This document shows, piece after piece, positions 32,322-43,600 of a DNA stretch of 64,000 bases. Made by a program: the position numbers and the translations under genes. The stretch lies in NCBI GenBank assembly GCA_034770075.1, contig CM068380.1, positions 39,388,695-39,452,694 of the forward strand, in the 5' to 3' direction. The notes below the pieces were generated by a model. It saw only the letters and a list, made by a program, of their open reading frames with translations. It had not been told where the DNA came from and did not search any database. How positions within the stretch are numbered: the stretch's first letter is position 1; the number at the start of each line of letters is the position of its first letter. Origin of the DNA: Aralia elata. Its lineage: Eukaryota; Streptophyta; Magnoliopsida; Apiales; Araliaceae.

Positions 32322-33703
32322 TGTCTGCCTAAATCTATACTAGCAAAAATACGCAAGTATACGTAGTCCACAAGTAATAAAGAGTAAGTAGAGTATCATT
32401 CTCACGAGAAAAATATGCAATTTATAATAATAAAAATTTCTAAACTAACTCAATTAAATTAAACAAGAGATCAATTGTGTGTTAGTTTGAGAATTTTAAT
32501 AAAACTAAGTAAATAAATTTCGAAAACAGATATTATTGGAAACTTAAGATTACAATTTCACTTATTACTTCATTTAAATCAATACACTTCCTATTAAATT
32601 ATGACAAGTAATTCAGATTGTTAATCAGGAACTTATCAATATCTAAAACCACTTCTCAGTGTATCTTAGACAAATCAACTCAAATCTACAAAGGTTAGAA
32701 TTAAGTTGAACACCCTAGATAACCAATTCACTATATCTTTATGTGGATTACAATTAAAAAGGATTTGAAGCTCAGGTTCCTTATCAGATTACATGTGGTG
32801 TGTAGGTATATCTCTATCCTAAACACAAATTATGAGTCCCAAACGTAAGTAGAAAACATAATCACATGCTATTATGATCAGATCTAAACTTATAATCCAT
32901 CTCCAAATTTCATATAGATTATCACATTAATTACTAGCAATGTAATTAAGCAATTAAACACAAATCATAATAGACAATCTGAAAATAAATATCAATAATT
33001 AACCAGGAAGCATATTAGATAAAAACTAAACAATAAGATCCATTGCAATCTTAAAAGAAAATTAGGTCATAGCTAAACCAAAATCCATAATCCACAAATT
33101 AAATAGCATTCAGAATTACAGACTAAGAGATAAAGAAGAGAATAAAACTCTGATTGTAGCCTCCAATCTCTCCTTAGCTCCTACAATAACTCCTACGTGC
33201 TATCTAAATTGCTTCAAGTCTCCAATTGATTACAAATTAAGATTGTGTCTCTCAATTCATAGATCCATAAAAACTACTAAAAACTAGCTATTTATAATGC
33301 CTACTAAACGTCCAAAACCAAATAGAAAAAATAAGTTTGATTACAACTCAAATTCTGGTCCAAAACTAAAAAGTCAAACTTCTGTCTTTGGTCAACTCCT
33401 GACCTAGCGCGGCCGCGCTAGATCCCAGCACAAATTCGGCGTGCCCGCGCAGTCCTTCAACAGAGCCCCATTCTGGCACCCAGCGCGTGCGCTGCTTCCC
33501 TTCACAATATCGGCGCGGCCGCGCAGTTTTTCAACAACTTCTGACTTTGGCTTCTTCAATGCTCAATTCCTATCAACTTTGGTTCCAAATGCATAATACC
33601 TACACAAACATAGGAAACACATGAAAAGTAACTAAAACTCAAAGATTTAAACAATAATGCAGTCAATTGGTATCCAATTCGTAGGTATGAAACCTACTCA
33701 TCA
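32322..33703 (-). mobile_element. Athila element 1 5' LTR
   Basis: 1382 bp; on minus it starts TGATGAGTAGGTTTC (at 33703) and ends ..GATTTAGGCAGACA (at 32322), next to the PBS. TATA-like TTATAAATAGC near 33288-33298 (minus). Palindrome cluster at 33406-33526. The right flank is CATTC, inside Tekay chromodomain sequence, so this Athila inserted into a Tekay element. The 3' partner LTR and left duplication are lost. Confidence 0.85.
33406..33526. repeat. U3 palindrome cluster (GCGCGGCCGCGC, 4 copies)
   Basis: TAGCGCGGCCGCGCTA (33406-33421, a perfect 16-bp palindrome), GGCGTGCCCGCGCAG (33438), CAGCGCGTGCGCTGC (33481) and CGGCGCGGCCGCGCAG (33511). Spacings about 33, 42 and 30 bp. The cluster is 110-240 bp upstream of the TATA-like box on the minus strand. 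Confidence 0.88.
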
Positions 33704-33802
33704 CATTCTGTCAATGTTTTGTGGAGGAACCATAATGCTAAAGAAGTTACGTGGGAACTCGAGGAAAAGATGAGGAAGGATTATCCGAATCTTTTTGAAT
33801 AA
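33704..33802 (+). pseudogene. Tekay chromodomain, C-terminal end
   Basis: HSVNVLWRNHNAKEVTWELEEKMRKDYPNLFE then TAA at 33800-33802. This is the end of the Tekay integrase chromodomain and aligns residue by residue with the complete copy at 62468-62570 (HSVKVLWRNHAVEEATWELEEKMRANYPQLFE). The chromodomain is thought to direct integration to marked chromatin. Only this C-terminus remains; the rest of this element's pol is not in the window. Confidence 0.88.
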
Positions 33803-33833
33803 CTTGATGTGAAATTTCGGGGATGAAATTCTT

Positions 33834-33848
33834 ATAATGAGGGGAGAA
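33834..33848 (+). promoter_or_regulatory. Tekay polypurine tract
   Basis: AATGAGGGGAGAA precedes TGTAATAACC at 33849. The second Tekay has the equivalent AAGGGGGAGAGGA (minus, about 62420-62435). Confidence 0.82.
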
Positions 33849-35892
33849 TGTAATAACCAAGACTTTTTAAGTCATTGTAAATAGATATATTAATTCAATA
33901 TTGGTAATATTTAAAGTCTTGTGACATATATGAATGAATATGTGGCTAATTATTATTTTAAAGGAGGTCTCACTAATAATTACTCAAATTATTGGACTAA
34001 CCTAAGTAAATTAATATCAAGCAAAATTGATAAGATAGTGAACTAATTAAATATTCGATTAAATTGAATATAGTAGGTAAATTTATTTTGAGAATTAATT
34101 AATATGAGTATTGATTAATGAGAAATAATGTGAGACATGATTTATTTTATTTAATAGTCCAAATAGTAAATTACTAATGGACTAATTCATTTAGTTATTT
34201 AATCAAGCCCACCTAATTAGTTTATTGTGGACTTGAAGGATTATTATATAAAATGGATAAATTAATTAAATTAGCCTATATGAATTTAATTAAACCACAT
34301 ATTGGGAGCCTAATAAGTTGATAAACTTGTAGCCCAATAATGATAATAAATAAACTTAATTTCAAGCTTAATTTCAAGTAGCCCAAACTAGATGGTTACA
34401 AGCCTAAATGAATTAATTAAAGGCCCAAACTTTAGCCCAATTTAGTGGGGACTTTTTAGTCATTTAGCAAGTAAATTAGTTATAAAAAAACACAAAGTGG
34501 TCGGATTCCCCTAGGGAGGAGAAAAAAAAGGCGATGATAATACCTTTAGTTCTTATCCTCATTAGGCTAGGTGTCATTTAATTAAATAAGCTCATGTGCG
34601 TTAATTAATTAAAGGGGGACATGTGGCAAGAGAGGACATGAATTGGAAGGATGAGCATAGATATACAAATTATATCTATCACCTTAGTAAGTGACTAAAA
34701 CATTAGTTACTTCCACTTTCTTTTCCATTTCCTTCCTTATTCCAAGTAAGCTAAGAAACTAGAGAGAGAGAGGAAGAGAGGCGGCAAGAAGAAAGAGAAG
34801 AGGGAGGAGAGGCCTAGTCCATGCACCCTAAGCTCATCAATTATTTTGGGAGGAAGAGGAAGGTTGCACATAAGGAAATGTAAAAGAAAGAAAAAGATTT
34901 TAAGTTTTGTTAAAGCTTTTATGTAGTATATGTACTCATATTTTAGATCCATAAAAATCTTGTGATCTTGTGGATGGAAACCTTATGAAAATGTTAGATT
35001 TTGATTTATGTTGTGTATCATGATGGAATATGTTAGATTAAGTTGCAAGTGTTAGGAAAAAAAATATAAAAGTGAATGAGTTTCTTTTTTGTTTGTTCAA
35101 AAAAGGGGGGGGGGGGGTTAGATCCATATAATTTATTTTGAAGATCTATGTATTGTTTGTGTGATATTTTTGTTGGTTATGATAGAGGTATAAGTAAAGA
35201 ATAAAAGCCTTTTTGAATAGCATAAAAATGTTGAGAAGTGAGCTAGTTATGGAATCTTTAACAAAACACATCTTAGTTGGAAAAATCAGAAAAAAGGGTT
35301 GCTGATCAGCCACTTTGGGCTCGATTTTCGGATGCTAAATAGTTCGGAATTGTGTTCGAAAACTGTAGTTCAGGAAAATACGAATCCAACGCCTTCGACA
35401 GAATCGCAATCCGAGTTGTAGATTCGTTTTACAAGCATTTCCGTAAAGGACCCCAAATCTGAAAAATGTGACGAAAATAGTATAAATAATAGAAATTAAA
35501 TTAAAGTGAAATAAGTGAATAATTATTATTTAATTGATATTAAATAATGATTGAAGAGAGATTAAGTGATATTATGTAATAATGATGTAATTACCTAACT
35601 ACATTAATAAAATAATTATTTATTATTTAATTAAAAATTAAATAATAAATAAGTATAAATCCTAATTAATTATTTTGAGAAAGAATAGTTAAAGAATTAT
35701 GGAATTTAAAAAAAATTATTAATTAATTATTATTTAATTTACATTAAATGATGATTAAAGAGTGTTTAAGCTAATAAATTAATTATTTATTATTAAATAA
35801 TAAATAAAGATAAATGGTTAATTAATTATTATTTAATTGATAATTAAAGACAAATGAGAGTAATAAATTGATTATTTATTATTTAAATAATA
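33849..35892 (+). mobile_element. Tekay 3' LTR (+), truncated
   Basis: Matches the 5' LTR (11344-11776 joined to 15239-16857) at about 97% by eye. It has the empty site for solo LTR A near 34277 and a G-run near 35106 where the 5' copy has AAAAAAAAGG. It breaks off at 35892 in the AT-rich tract (TTTAAATAATAAG) and is joined to an Athila-like fragment; the last ~1.4 kb are missing. The frames 34737-34952 and 15688-15909 are the same noncoding LTR stretch and are not genes. Confidence 0.85.
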
Positions 35893-36488
35893 AGGCTACC
35901 ATAAACATCATGAAGAAGAGAAAAGGGCTGCAATTCAAAGAAAGTTCAGCAAGATCCGAGGAACATTAATGAAGAGAGGATTGCAAAACTAAGGAAGAGA
36001 GGCTAGAATTCATCATCCACCCATCAAACAACATCTGAATATCTTCATTAGGGGTTTTATCATTCCATCTCTAGTCTTTCCTTCTTATTTTGTAATTCCA
36101 ACATGATGATTTATAGATCGAATTTGATGTTTTGTTTAGCTACCATGAACTAGAACTTTTATTCTAAGATTTCAATGGAACCCAACTCCTAGTTTGAATT
36201 GAATGCTCTCTCTTTGATACTAGTTAATCATTTATGAATTGAATATCATAATTTATGCTTCATATATTAATTACCTAGCTAGTAATTACTTTGAGAACCT
36301 ATATGAAATTGGAAAATGAATTATAGTGTTAAGACCTTGTTATGATATCATGCGAAGGTTAGAGATTTTCGGGGGTGAATAATAAGATTATTGTGACGTG
36401 TGTCTTATTAATTATTTTTGAGAATAGATGACTTGTATATAATTTACTTTACGTTTATTTTGTTTTGTTTTGATTTCCTTTTCAGTTA
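35893..36488 (+). mobile_element. Athila-like LTR/leader fragment
   Basis: Starts GCTACCATAAACATCATG and follows 8373-8905 of the first Athila-like element almost base for base. At about 36432 it continues with about 57 bp not seen in the first copy, ending CTTTTCAG directly before the ATG of gag at 36489, a good match to a 3' splice site. Confidence 0.7.
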
Positions 36489-37063
36489 ATGGATGAGCAT
36501 AGCTATCAATGGCCTTATGAGAGGATGACAGAACCAAGTTGGGAAGAAATTGAGCAATTGCAAGAACAAGTTACAATTGCCTCAAGGCTTGTTGACACTC
36601 TTGAGAGTCAATCCATTCAGAATGCCTACTATCAGAATCAAGCTGACTACACCCCAAACTACTATCATCCGAGTTAGCAAAATTGTCCAAGCTTTTCATG
36701 GGATAACAATCAAGATCAATTTGATGCTCTAAATCTCCTATTCCATTTAGAATTTTCATACCATCTTCCATCGCAAGAAGTGGATACATCTAATTTGGAG
36801 GAGATTCTTTCTAAGTACATAGAGCAACAAGAGGAAAGAAGGGCGGAGGAACTCATTACTAAGTTCATATCTCAAAGCGAGGATATGATGGCGATTGAAG
36901 AAGCTTCAATACAGAACCTCGAGAACCAAATGGCACAACTTGTCGATGCTATCATTATTCACCCGCAAAGCACTTTACCTAGCAATATAGAGATTAATCT
37001 TAAAGAGGAAGGTGAAGAGCAATGCATGGTGAATACGCATGGATGTGGCGTTACATGAGGCTA
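36489..37063 (+). pseudogene. Athila-like gag fragment
   Basis: One frame from ATG 36489: MDEHSYQWPYERMTEPSWEE, EQLQEQVTIASRLVDTLESQ, then TAG at 36675-36677 (TGG in the first copy), then VDTSNLEEILSKYIEQQEERRAEE to LENQMAQLVDAI, PSNIEINLKEEGEEQC. It is the same family as 8930-9584 and supplies the N-terminal part deleted there. It ends at 37063 where Athila element 2 is inserted; the first copy continues GGCTATTGGAGG at this point. Confidence 0.72.
37059..37063. repeat. Left target-site duplication GGCTA
   Basis: The five bases before the LTR edge at 37064. The uninterrupted homologue near 9413-9420 reads GAGGCTATTGGAGG, so a right copy GGCTA followed by TTGGAGG is expected at the far end of Athila element 2, outside this window. 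Confidence 0.5.
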
Positions 37064-38424
37064 TGTTTGCCTAAATCTATACTAGCAAAATACGCAAGTA
37101 TACGCAGTCCACAAGTAATAAAGTGTAAGTAGAATATCGATCCCACGGAGAAAATCTGTAATTTATAATACCAATTATCAACTTTGTATTAACACAATTT
37201 TATTAAACAATCAATTAGGGTTTTGAGAATTTCTGAAATTAATTAATTACTTCAACTAAAACTAATTACCACAAGTTTGAATACAAATTTTTAAAGACTT
37301 AAGACTACAACTTCACTTATTGCTTCACTTTGCTCAGCACACTTTCTACCAAATTATGCTAATTATTTTGGATTGTTAATCGAGAACTCATCATTATTTA
37401 TGACCATCTCTCAATGTATCATAAACCAATCAACTTAAATCCACAGATGATGAATTTAAGATGAACATCCAAGTTAACTAATCCACTATATCTCTATGTG
37501 AATTACAATTAAAAAGGATTTAAAGTTTAGGTTCCCTATTAGATTACATCTGGTGAATAGGTATATCTCTATCCTAAACACAAATCATGATTTCCATCCA
37601 CATGTAAAAAACATAATCACACGCTATTATGATTAGATCTAAACCTATATTTCATCTCTCGAATTCATATAGATTATCCGAGTAATTACTGGCCAAATAA
37701 TTAACCAATTATGTATAAACCATAATAGACAATCCAATAATAACTAATCATAATTATCCAGGAAGCATGTCAAACAAAGCTACATAATAAGATCCGTTAT
37801 AGCCTTAAAAAGAAATTTAGTTCATAATTAAACTAGAATCCATCATCCATAAATTTAATAGCATTCCAAATTCAAAAGTAAAAGATAGAGAAGAGAATAA
37901 AAACTTATGATGCAATCCTTGAATCTCTCTCTAGCTCCTGCATTGATTTTCTCCTGCTAGCAATTTGCTTCAAGTCTTCACAATTGGCTTCCAAAACTAG
38001 GGTTTTCTAATAATAAGTTCAACAACCTTTAAACTGAAAAGTCTGGAATTCAATTACACATCAAATTGCTTCATTTAAGTGAAAAGTCAAAGCTTGGTCA
38101 ACTCCCGAACCAGCACGGCCGCGCTGGAAATAAGCCTGAATGGGGTGCGGCCACGCTGCACTAGCATACAATTTTTTTCTAACTCTGAAGACCGGCGCAG
38201 CCGCGCTGCTCCCTAGTACAATTTGGGCACGGTCGCGCTGCTTCACTTTCTGTACTTTTTCATTCCTTTAGCTGCTGTTTTGCTCAAGTCTCGCCAAATT
38301 AATTCCCAACACATGCAACTTACAAAAACACATAAAATGCATGAAAAGCAACTATACACCAAGAAAACAAGCAATATTCCACATAAATAGATATCCGATT
38401 CGTAGTTATGAAACCTACTCATCA
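37064..38424 (-). mobile_element. Athila element 2 3' LTR
   Basis: 1361 bp; on minus it starts TGATGAGTAGGTTTC (38424) after a PPT and ends ..GATTTAGGCAAACA (37064). It is a close relative of the 32322-33703 LTR. It contains the palindrome cluster at 38110-38241. The 5' LTR of this element is beyond the window or beyond the Tekay insertion at 58342. Confidence 0.85.
38110..38241. repeat. U3 palindrome cluster (Athila element 2 LTR, 4 copies)
   Basis: CCAGCACGGCCGCGCTGG (38110), GGTGCGGCCACGCTGC (38144), CGGCGCAGCCGCGCTGC (38193) and GGGCACGGTCGCGCTGC (38225). Spacers (GAAATAAGCCTGAAT, CACTAGCATAC, TACAATTTGGGC) recur in order in the internal cluster at 53771-53951, so the two are homologous and in the same orientation. 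Confidence 0.88.
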
Positions 38425-39373
38425 AATACCCCCGAACTTAAACTATTGCTTGTCCCCAAGCAACATAATGCAACACAATGCACACAATGTAAACTATTAA
38501 CTATCATGCCTATGAATCCAACCAATAGCTAGTATGAAGATTAACTTTGAGCCTAAGAGATATCAACAAAACACTTGAAATAGCAAATCCAGTCAATATG
38601 AACTAGTAATCCCAATCAATCAAACAATACACACCTGTCATCACCCAAGTTTTGTGTGTGTACTCATTAATCAGTTTAACTAATCATAGTTCAAGTTTAG
38701 TCACATAACCAACTCCATAGTAAGAATAATATGGTTCCACTTCCATTTCAGCAAATATGACAATTTCGGCTAAAACTAAGCAATCACTAAGCATGAGGGT
38801 TCTTACGAGGTTTATTTCTACCTTTATTATATCACGAGTGCGTTTTACGCTCCATCTCGTATTTATGCTAGACTGTGCAATGGCAGGCTCTCTTAGGCTT
38901 TTCAAAGTCACTCTTGTAGCGAACTTTTAATCAGTGACTCCCAAATCAGTCGACTTTAGGGCACTAGGTGTTAAGACACCCCAAATGATCTAATTACCCG
39001 AGTAACAAAGGTTACATAACCCAACTAGTCAAAGCATTTATTCTTTTTTTGTTAATAATTATACCCCTTAGATACCCCCAAACTTAAGCTTTTACCTCAT
39101 TTTATCCTTTATTGTCAATTCACTGGTTTTCTTTATTTTACCCCAAAACATTCTCATTTAGAAGTCCATTATGCAACCCTTTGAACTACATTAATCAAAC
39201 CAATCAAATATCTCGTGCTATCCGATTACTCAAGTTTTAGACAAGCATAACTATTCTCATGATCGACATTACAACATACATAATGACTATCAACATTGTC
39301 CAAGTTAACAAGCAAAACTAATCTCATCATTGGCCGAGTCAAACCCAAACTAGCCCATCAATTGAATTTATGC
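38425..39373 (-). mobile_element. Athila element 2 3' UTR
   Basis: Noncoding on both strands. On minus it ends in the PPT AAGTTCGGGGGTATT (38425-38439). It contains one inverted GAGCGTAAAACGCACTC hairpin (38836-38858) and, at about 38885-39020, the ~140-bp module shared with the Tat/Ogre-like element at 45755-46255. Several AAGTTTGGGGG-like words near 39080 and 39535 are PPT-like. Confidence 0.75.
38885..39020 (-). repeat. Shared 3'-UTR module (Athila copy)
   Basis: Shares in order CTTAGGCTTTTCAAAGT, TAGCGAACTTTT, GTGACTCCCAAATCAG, TTTAGGGCACTAGGTGTT, AAGACACCCC and ACCCGAGTAACAAAGG with three tandem copies at 45755-46255. GGTGT-TAAG-ACACC can form a hairpin; the other copies keep the stem with different loops. 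Confidence 0.75.
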
Positions 39374-40169
39374 AAACAAACTAAAGGCCCACAATACACA
39401 GCCAATGCAATGCAACCAAGTATGATAATGCACTAACCCACAACTAACTATATGCCAATATGTCAACAGATATAATGCATTAAACTAACTATCATGCTTA
39501 AACAAAAATAGATGAACTACCACAAAACCCCCCAAACTTATGACAAACAATGCCCTCATTGGAAAAATAGTAAAAAGAAAAGGAAAGAAGAGCTCCCCTA
39601 ATCCAAAGCAGCATCGTCCACGGCCTTCCCATCATCATCTGAAGGTGGGTCCAGGGGAGGATAAGCTGGGGCAGCACTAAATGTTGGGAATTGGACCTGG
39701 ACGCCCAATTGAGAAAAAGCTTGAGAAAAACTGTCAGAAAGCTGCATCGAGAAGATTGAAGTTCAGTCATGTTAGAATGAATAGCGTCCATCCGCCGGTA
39801 CATATGTCTCTCCATCCGGTCTAACCTAACCTGAGACACAGTCACCGGTTGCTCAGGTTCTGCCATCGGTTGCTCGGACGCCTCTTCACTTTCACTCTGA
39901 TCAGCCAAAAGAAATCCTGCCCCACGGGAATGAGAAGAAGCGCCAGTCTAAACCTTATACTTCTCAATCGTAGCATGGTCAATAGTGTTCACAGGAAGTT
40001 GCAGAGGCTCGCCATCATCCCACTGTACCCCAGCAACAATGCATAAACGTAATATAACAGATGCATGCGGGATCCCACCTGAAGTACCAACCTGCAGGTA
40101 CTGGCGAATAGACTAATGAATTACATGCCCAACATCTATTTTTCTTCCCTTCACAATCCCATACAGCAG
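39374..40169 (-). pseudogene. Duplicate of Athila ORF3 C-terminal region (copy 1)
   Basis: 796 bp that reappear at 51663-52458 with about eight differences. It holds the ORF3 C-terminal frame 39498-39908 (MADQSESEEASEQP, RMERHMYRRMDAIHSNMTELQ) and upstream coding sequence up to the Tat/Ogre insertion at 40170. The duplicate is exact to its ends, which are the insertion point on one side and CAAACAAACTAAAGG on the other. Confidence 0.85.
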
Positions 40170-42227
40170 TGTCGACGCCGGTTTTTCATCTTTTCGATTT
40201 TAGCCTTTTGATTAGATGATTTTTTGGAAAAGGTCGGCTTGAATATCGACGGGGTTTTGAAAGATCGTTTTTTATGATGAGCCAATTAACCAGAGTCGCC
40301 AGTTGGTATATTTGAAATGGATGTACCAACTCATCCGAGTTTTCGTTTTTTATAAATCGTTGGCTCATATGTGACTCCGAATTAATTGGTCTGCGAATCG
40401 AGATTCATAGAGTTCGGGGGCTTGCTTAAGCGAGGGGAAGGTGTTAGGCACCCCCCGACTTCCGTGAAACACGGTTACCGCAATCTTGATGCTTTTCCTA
40501 TCCTTTAATTCATGAAATGTGTATGTACGCGCGCGTGTGTGTGTATGCCTATGCGAATGTTGTGGTGAGTTTGCATGAAAGAGTCATTTGGATTTTTAGG
40601 GAAAGTCGTGCTTTAATTTGAGAACGCTTCGGAATGTCTTTTCAGCATACACGAGAAAGCTTGATTCTTTATAAGAAAGGTTTGATTTTAAATGTCAAAA
40701 ACTATGAAATTTTTCGTTAGGTGTCTTTTTGGCAAAACAGGAGTTTTAAACCTTTGTCAAAATAGGAATCGAGATCTATACGTTGCTTTCGTAACTCAAA
40801 CGATGGGCAACTTCTAGAATCTCCTTAACCCTATGCACAACGGTTTAATAAAACGTCAATTATTTGACAAAATCATTCCTTGTGATATTTGAAAACGATT
40901 TTCCTTAGCTTTCTCATTTGAAATAGAAATCGACATTCATTAGCACTTCCTATTTATTAACCTCGTGATGCTAATAGCCTAGTTTGATTGATTTTATGAA
41001 AATCTTATCATTTAGCTTTGAAATCAATTTCGTCTCATTAATCAAATCGAGCATAAACACGCGTCGGGGCTATTCATGGGCATGTAAGCCATCAAAATAA
41101 CCTCAAACGCCCACAATCACATACTTTCACTATTACGGGGCCTTAAACACGATTCTCGCCTTAGCGTCGTTTTAAGGCCCGACGATTACATATTTACAAT
41201 GAAAGGTACATCGAATTTATTACATATATCAAAAGATGTCCAACATCGGATTTGGACCACGGGGTCGCGCTCCTAAGCTCACATCCAAAATCGCTACACA
41301 CCCATAAGATCCTAAAAATAACAATCTAAATAAACTATGCATAATACATCATTACAACTAGCTAAAATTCACCAAATGGACATCATCGGGCCATTAGGAG
41401 GAATTTCGTTCCACTTGGGAACCCTCCCTAATAGCCCTCAACCCATGGATTCACAACAATATACAAGAACAACTACATTTAATATAATTTGGATAACAAA
41501 AAGCTTAGCAAAAATGGTAAAACAAAATGGTAAAACAAAGGATTTTTCACCTTGCAAATGATCGCCACAATATGTATGAATTTGTGTATTGAATAGAGTA
41601 GAAAATATGAGATGTAATCTCACAAAATGGGTACAATTGCTCACTATTTCTCACTCTTTGCTCTCTTGATTTCTCTTATTTGCTTGCTGTTTTCTCCTTC
41701 TTTTTCCGCTGCTGCCGCCTCCTTCTTTTGCTGCTGAACCTCTCCTGGATGAAATGAAGGAACTGAGCTGAAATAGGCTGCATCAGGGCAGCCGCAGAAA
41801 GATCTGCGGCTGGCCGCAGATTGATCTGCGGCTGGCTGGCCCACCCCCCATCGCACTCAGCTGGTTTCCTGGTTTCGAGTCCCGTGCGCACCACCATTAT
41901 TTTAATCGTTTGGCCGCAGATCAATCCGCGGCTGGGTGGGCTGATTTTCTCATTTTCCGAACCGCACCTCGATTCTCGTGTCGTGACATCGGTTTTCGCC
42001 GACATGTTTGTATTTTGCAGTCCGGGAATCACTAGGAGACGTGCCACATCATTCGGGTATGCTCATTTCAGACGGCCCTGCTGTCACGTCGATTTTGATT
42101 TGCAAATCGTTGCGGTGGCGTCGAGTGTTCGCACTTGTGCATCCCTCACTCTCACAGGCCGGTTCATTTGACGATTTTGCCCTCCTGTCACGATTAGTAT
42201 ACGAAGCGCAAAATTTGGGTGTCTACA
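40170..42227 (-). mobile_element. Tat/Ogre-like element 3' LTR
   Basis: 2058 bp; on minus TGTAGACACCC..., ending GGCGTCGACA at 40170. It differs from the 5' LTR at 49623-51665 at only about 15 positions by eye (over 99% identical), so this insertion is recent. It contains the AAGGTGTTAGGCACCCCCCG block and the CCGCAGA/TCTGCGG palindromes at 41789-41938. The 5-bp left flank is AGCAG. Frames in it (41644-42171 and others) are shadows in noncoding sequence. Confidence 0.92.
41789..41938. repeat. U3 palindromes of the Tat/Ogre LTR (CCGCAGATC type)
   Basis: CAGCCGCAGAAAGATCTGCGGCTG-like, directly followed by CCGCAGATTGATCTGCGG, and a third at about 41923 (CCGCAGATCAATCCGCGG). Each is an inverted repeat of CCGCAGA. 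The same cluster occurs at 51241-51391 in the other LTR. Confidence 0.8.
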
Positions 42228-42241
42228 GCTGCCCCTCTTTA
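42228..42241 (-). promoter_or_regulatory. Polypurine tract of Tat/Ogre-like element (-)
   Basis: On minus AAAGAGGGGCAGC followed at once by the LTR start TGTAGACACCC. It fixes the element's orientation as minus, with the 3' LTR on the left. Confidence 0.88.
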
Positions 42242-42744
42242 TCATGTTTATGAAATGTTAAATGAAAGGAACATGATAAAGAAGTAGACACACGATGCAT
42301 GAATGACAGTGCATAAGAATGACAGTGCATACATGATGCAACACACACAACTTATGATGCAACGCAAGATGTAAGGCATGCAACACATTCGTAAAGGTGT
42401 CAATGCACCAATCCCTAACCTGTCGCTCGTCTCGTAATCGTCGGATCTCGTATCCGGTCGATTGTCCTGTGAATGCCGGGTCTCATATCCGGTCACCCCT
42501 CTCGTAATCACCTTATTTCATCCCATTGTCATCAAAGGAAGTTATTCTCCTGACTAGCTTTGAAGGGCATCCTTGGAGTTCGTCCTCGCACATCGTTCTT
42601 GGCAACCATTGCTTTTGACTCTGATAGGCTAGGACCTTGACACCTAACCTACATGGATCACGTACAGAATTATCACTTATTCAATGCATGTGACACAACA
42701 TTTAAAATGAAAAATGACCCCTGTACAGTCTTTTGATACAATTC
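42242..42744 (-). mobile_element. Tat/Ogre-like 3' UTR between LTR and arrays
   Basis: Noncoding. 42415-42515 holds diverged single copies of the neighbouring repeat (CTCGTAATCGTCGGATCTCG, ATCCGGTCGATTGTC, TCATATCCGGTCACCC), probably eroded array edges. The rest, with many ATGCAACAC words, has no recognised content. Confidence 0.6.
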
Positions 42745-43600
42745 TACAGGTGTCACCGTTTGTCGGAGCCGGTTTTCGTCGCCGGACATCCATCTCGTAA
42801 TCGCCGGTTATCATCGCCGGTCAATTGTCTCGTCGGGGCCGGGTATCGTCGCTGGTCACCCATCTCGTAACCCCCGGTTATCGTCGCCGGTTGGTTATTT
42901 TGTCGGAGCCGGTTTTCGTCGCCGGACATCCATCTCGTAATCGCTGGTTATCGTCGTCGGTCGATTGTCTTGTCGGGGCCGGTTATCGTCGCCGGTCACC
43001 CATCTCGTAACCCCCGGTTATCGTCGCCGGTTGGTTATTTTGTCGGAGCCGGTTTTCGTTGCCGGACATCCATCTCGTAATCGCCGGTTATCGTCGCCGG
43101 TCGATTGTGCTGTCGGGGCCGGTTATCGTCGCCGGTCACCCATCTCGTAACCCCCGGTTATCGTCGCCGGTTGGTTATTTTGTCGGAGCCGGTTTTTGTC
43201 GCCGGACATCCATATCGTAATCGCCGGTTATCGTCGCCGGTCGATTGTCTTGTCGGGGCCGGTTATCGTCGCCGGTCACCCATCTCGTAACCCCCGGTTA
43301 TCGTCGTCGGTTGGTTATTTTGTCGGAGCCGGTTTTCGTCGCCGGACATCCATCTCGTAATCGCCGGTTATCGTCGCCGGTCGATTGTCTTGTCGGGGCC
43401 GGTTATCGTCGCCGGTCACCCATCTCGTAACCCCCGGTTATCGTCGCCGGTTGGTTATTTTGTCGGAGCCGGTTTTCGTCGCCGGACATCCATCTCGTAA
43501 TCGCCGGGTATCGTCGCTGGTCGATTGTTTCATCGGGGTCGGTTTTCGTCACCGGTCACCCATGTCGTAACCCCCGGTTATCGTCGTCGGTCGGTTATCT
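42745..43600. repeat. 140-bp higher-order array built of four 35-mers (about 6 copies)
   Basis: Units repeat with an exact 140-bp period (equivalent points at 42825, 42965, 43105, 43245, 43385, 43525). Each holds four related 35-bp subunits ending CCGGTTATCGTCGCCGG or close, with distinct linkers (TCACCCATCTCGTAACCC, TTGGTTATTTTGTCGGAG, ACATCCATCTCGTAATCG, TCGATTGTCTTGTCGGGG). It is CpG-rich with few decayed CpGs, pointing to recent amplification. The repeated 61-codon frames in it are array by-products. Confidence 0.95.

Noticed and set aside
41644..42171. Overlapping 116- and 123-codon frames repeated at 51096-51623
   Set aside because: They are the same LTR U3 segment in both LTRs, on opposite strands of each other, with the palindrome cluster in the middle; noncoding LTR sequence explains both.
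42825..43570. Six nearly identical 61-codon frames at 140-bp steps
   Set aside because: By-products of the 140-bp array; the period is not divisible by three and there is no gene context.
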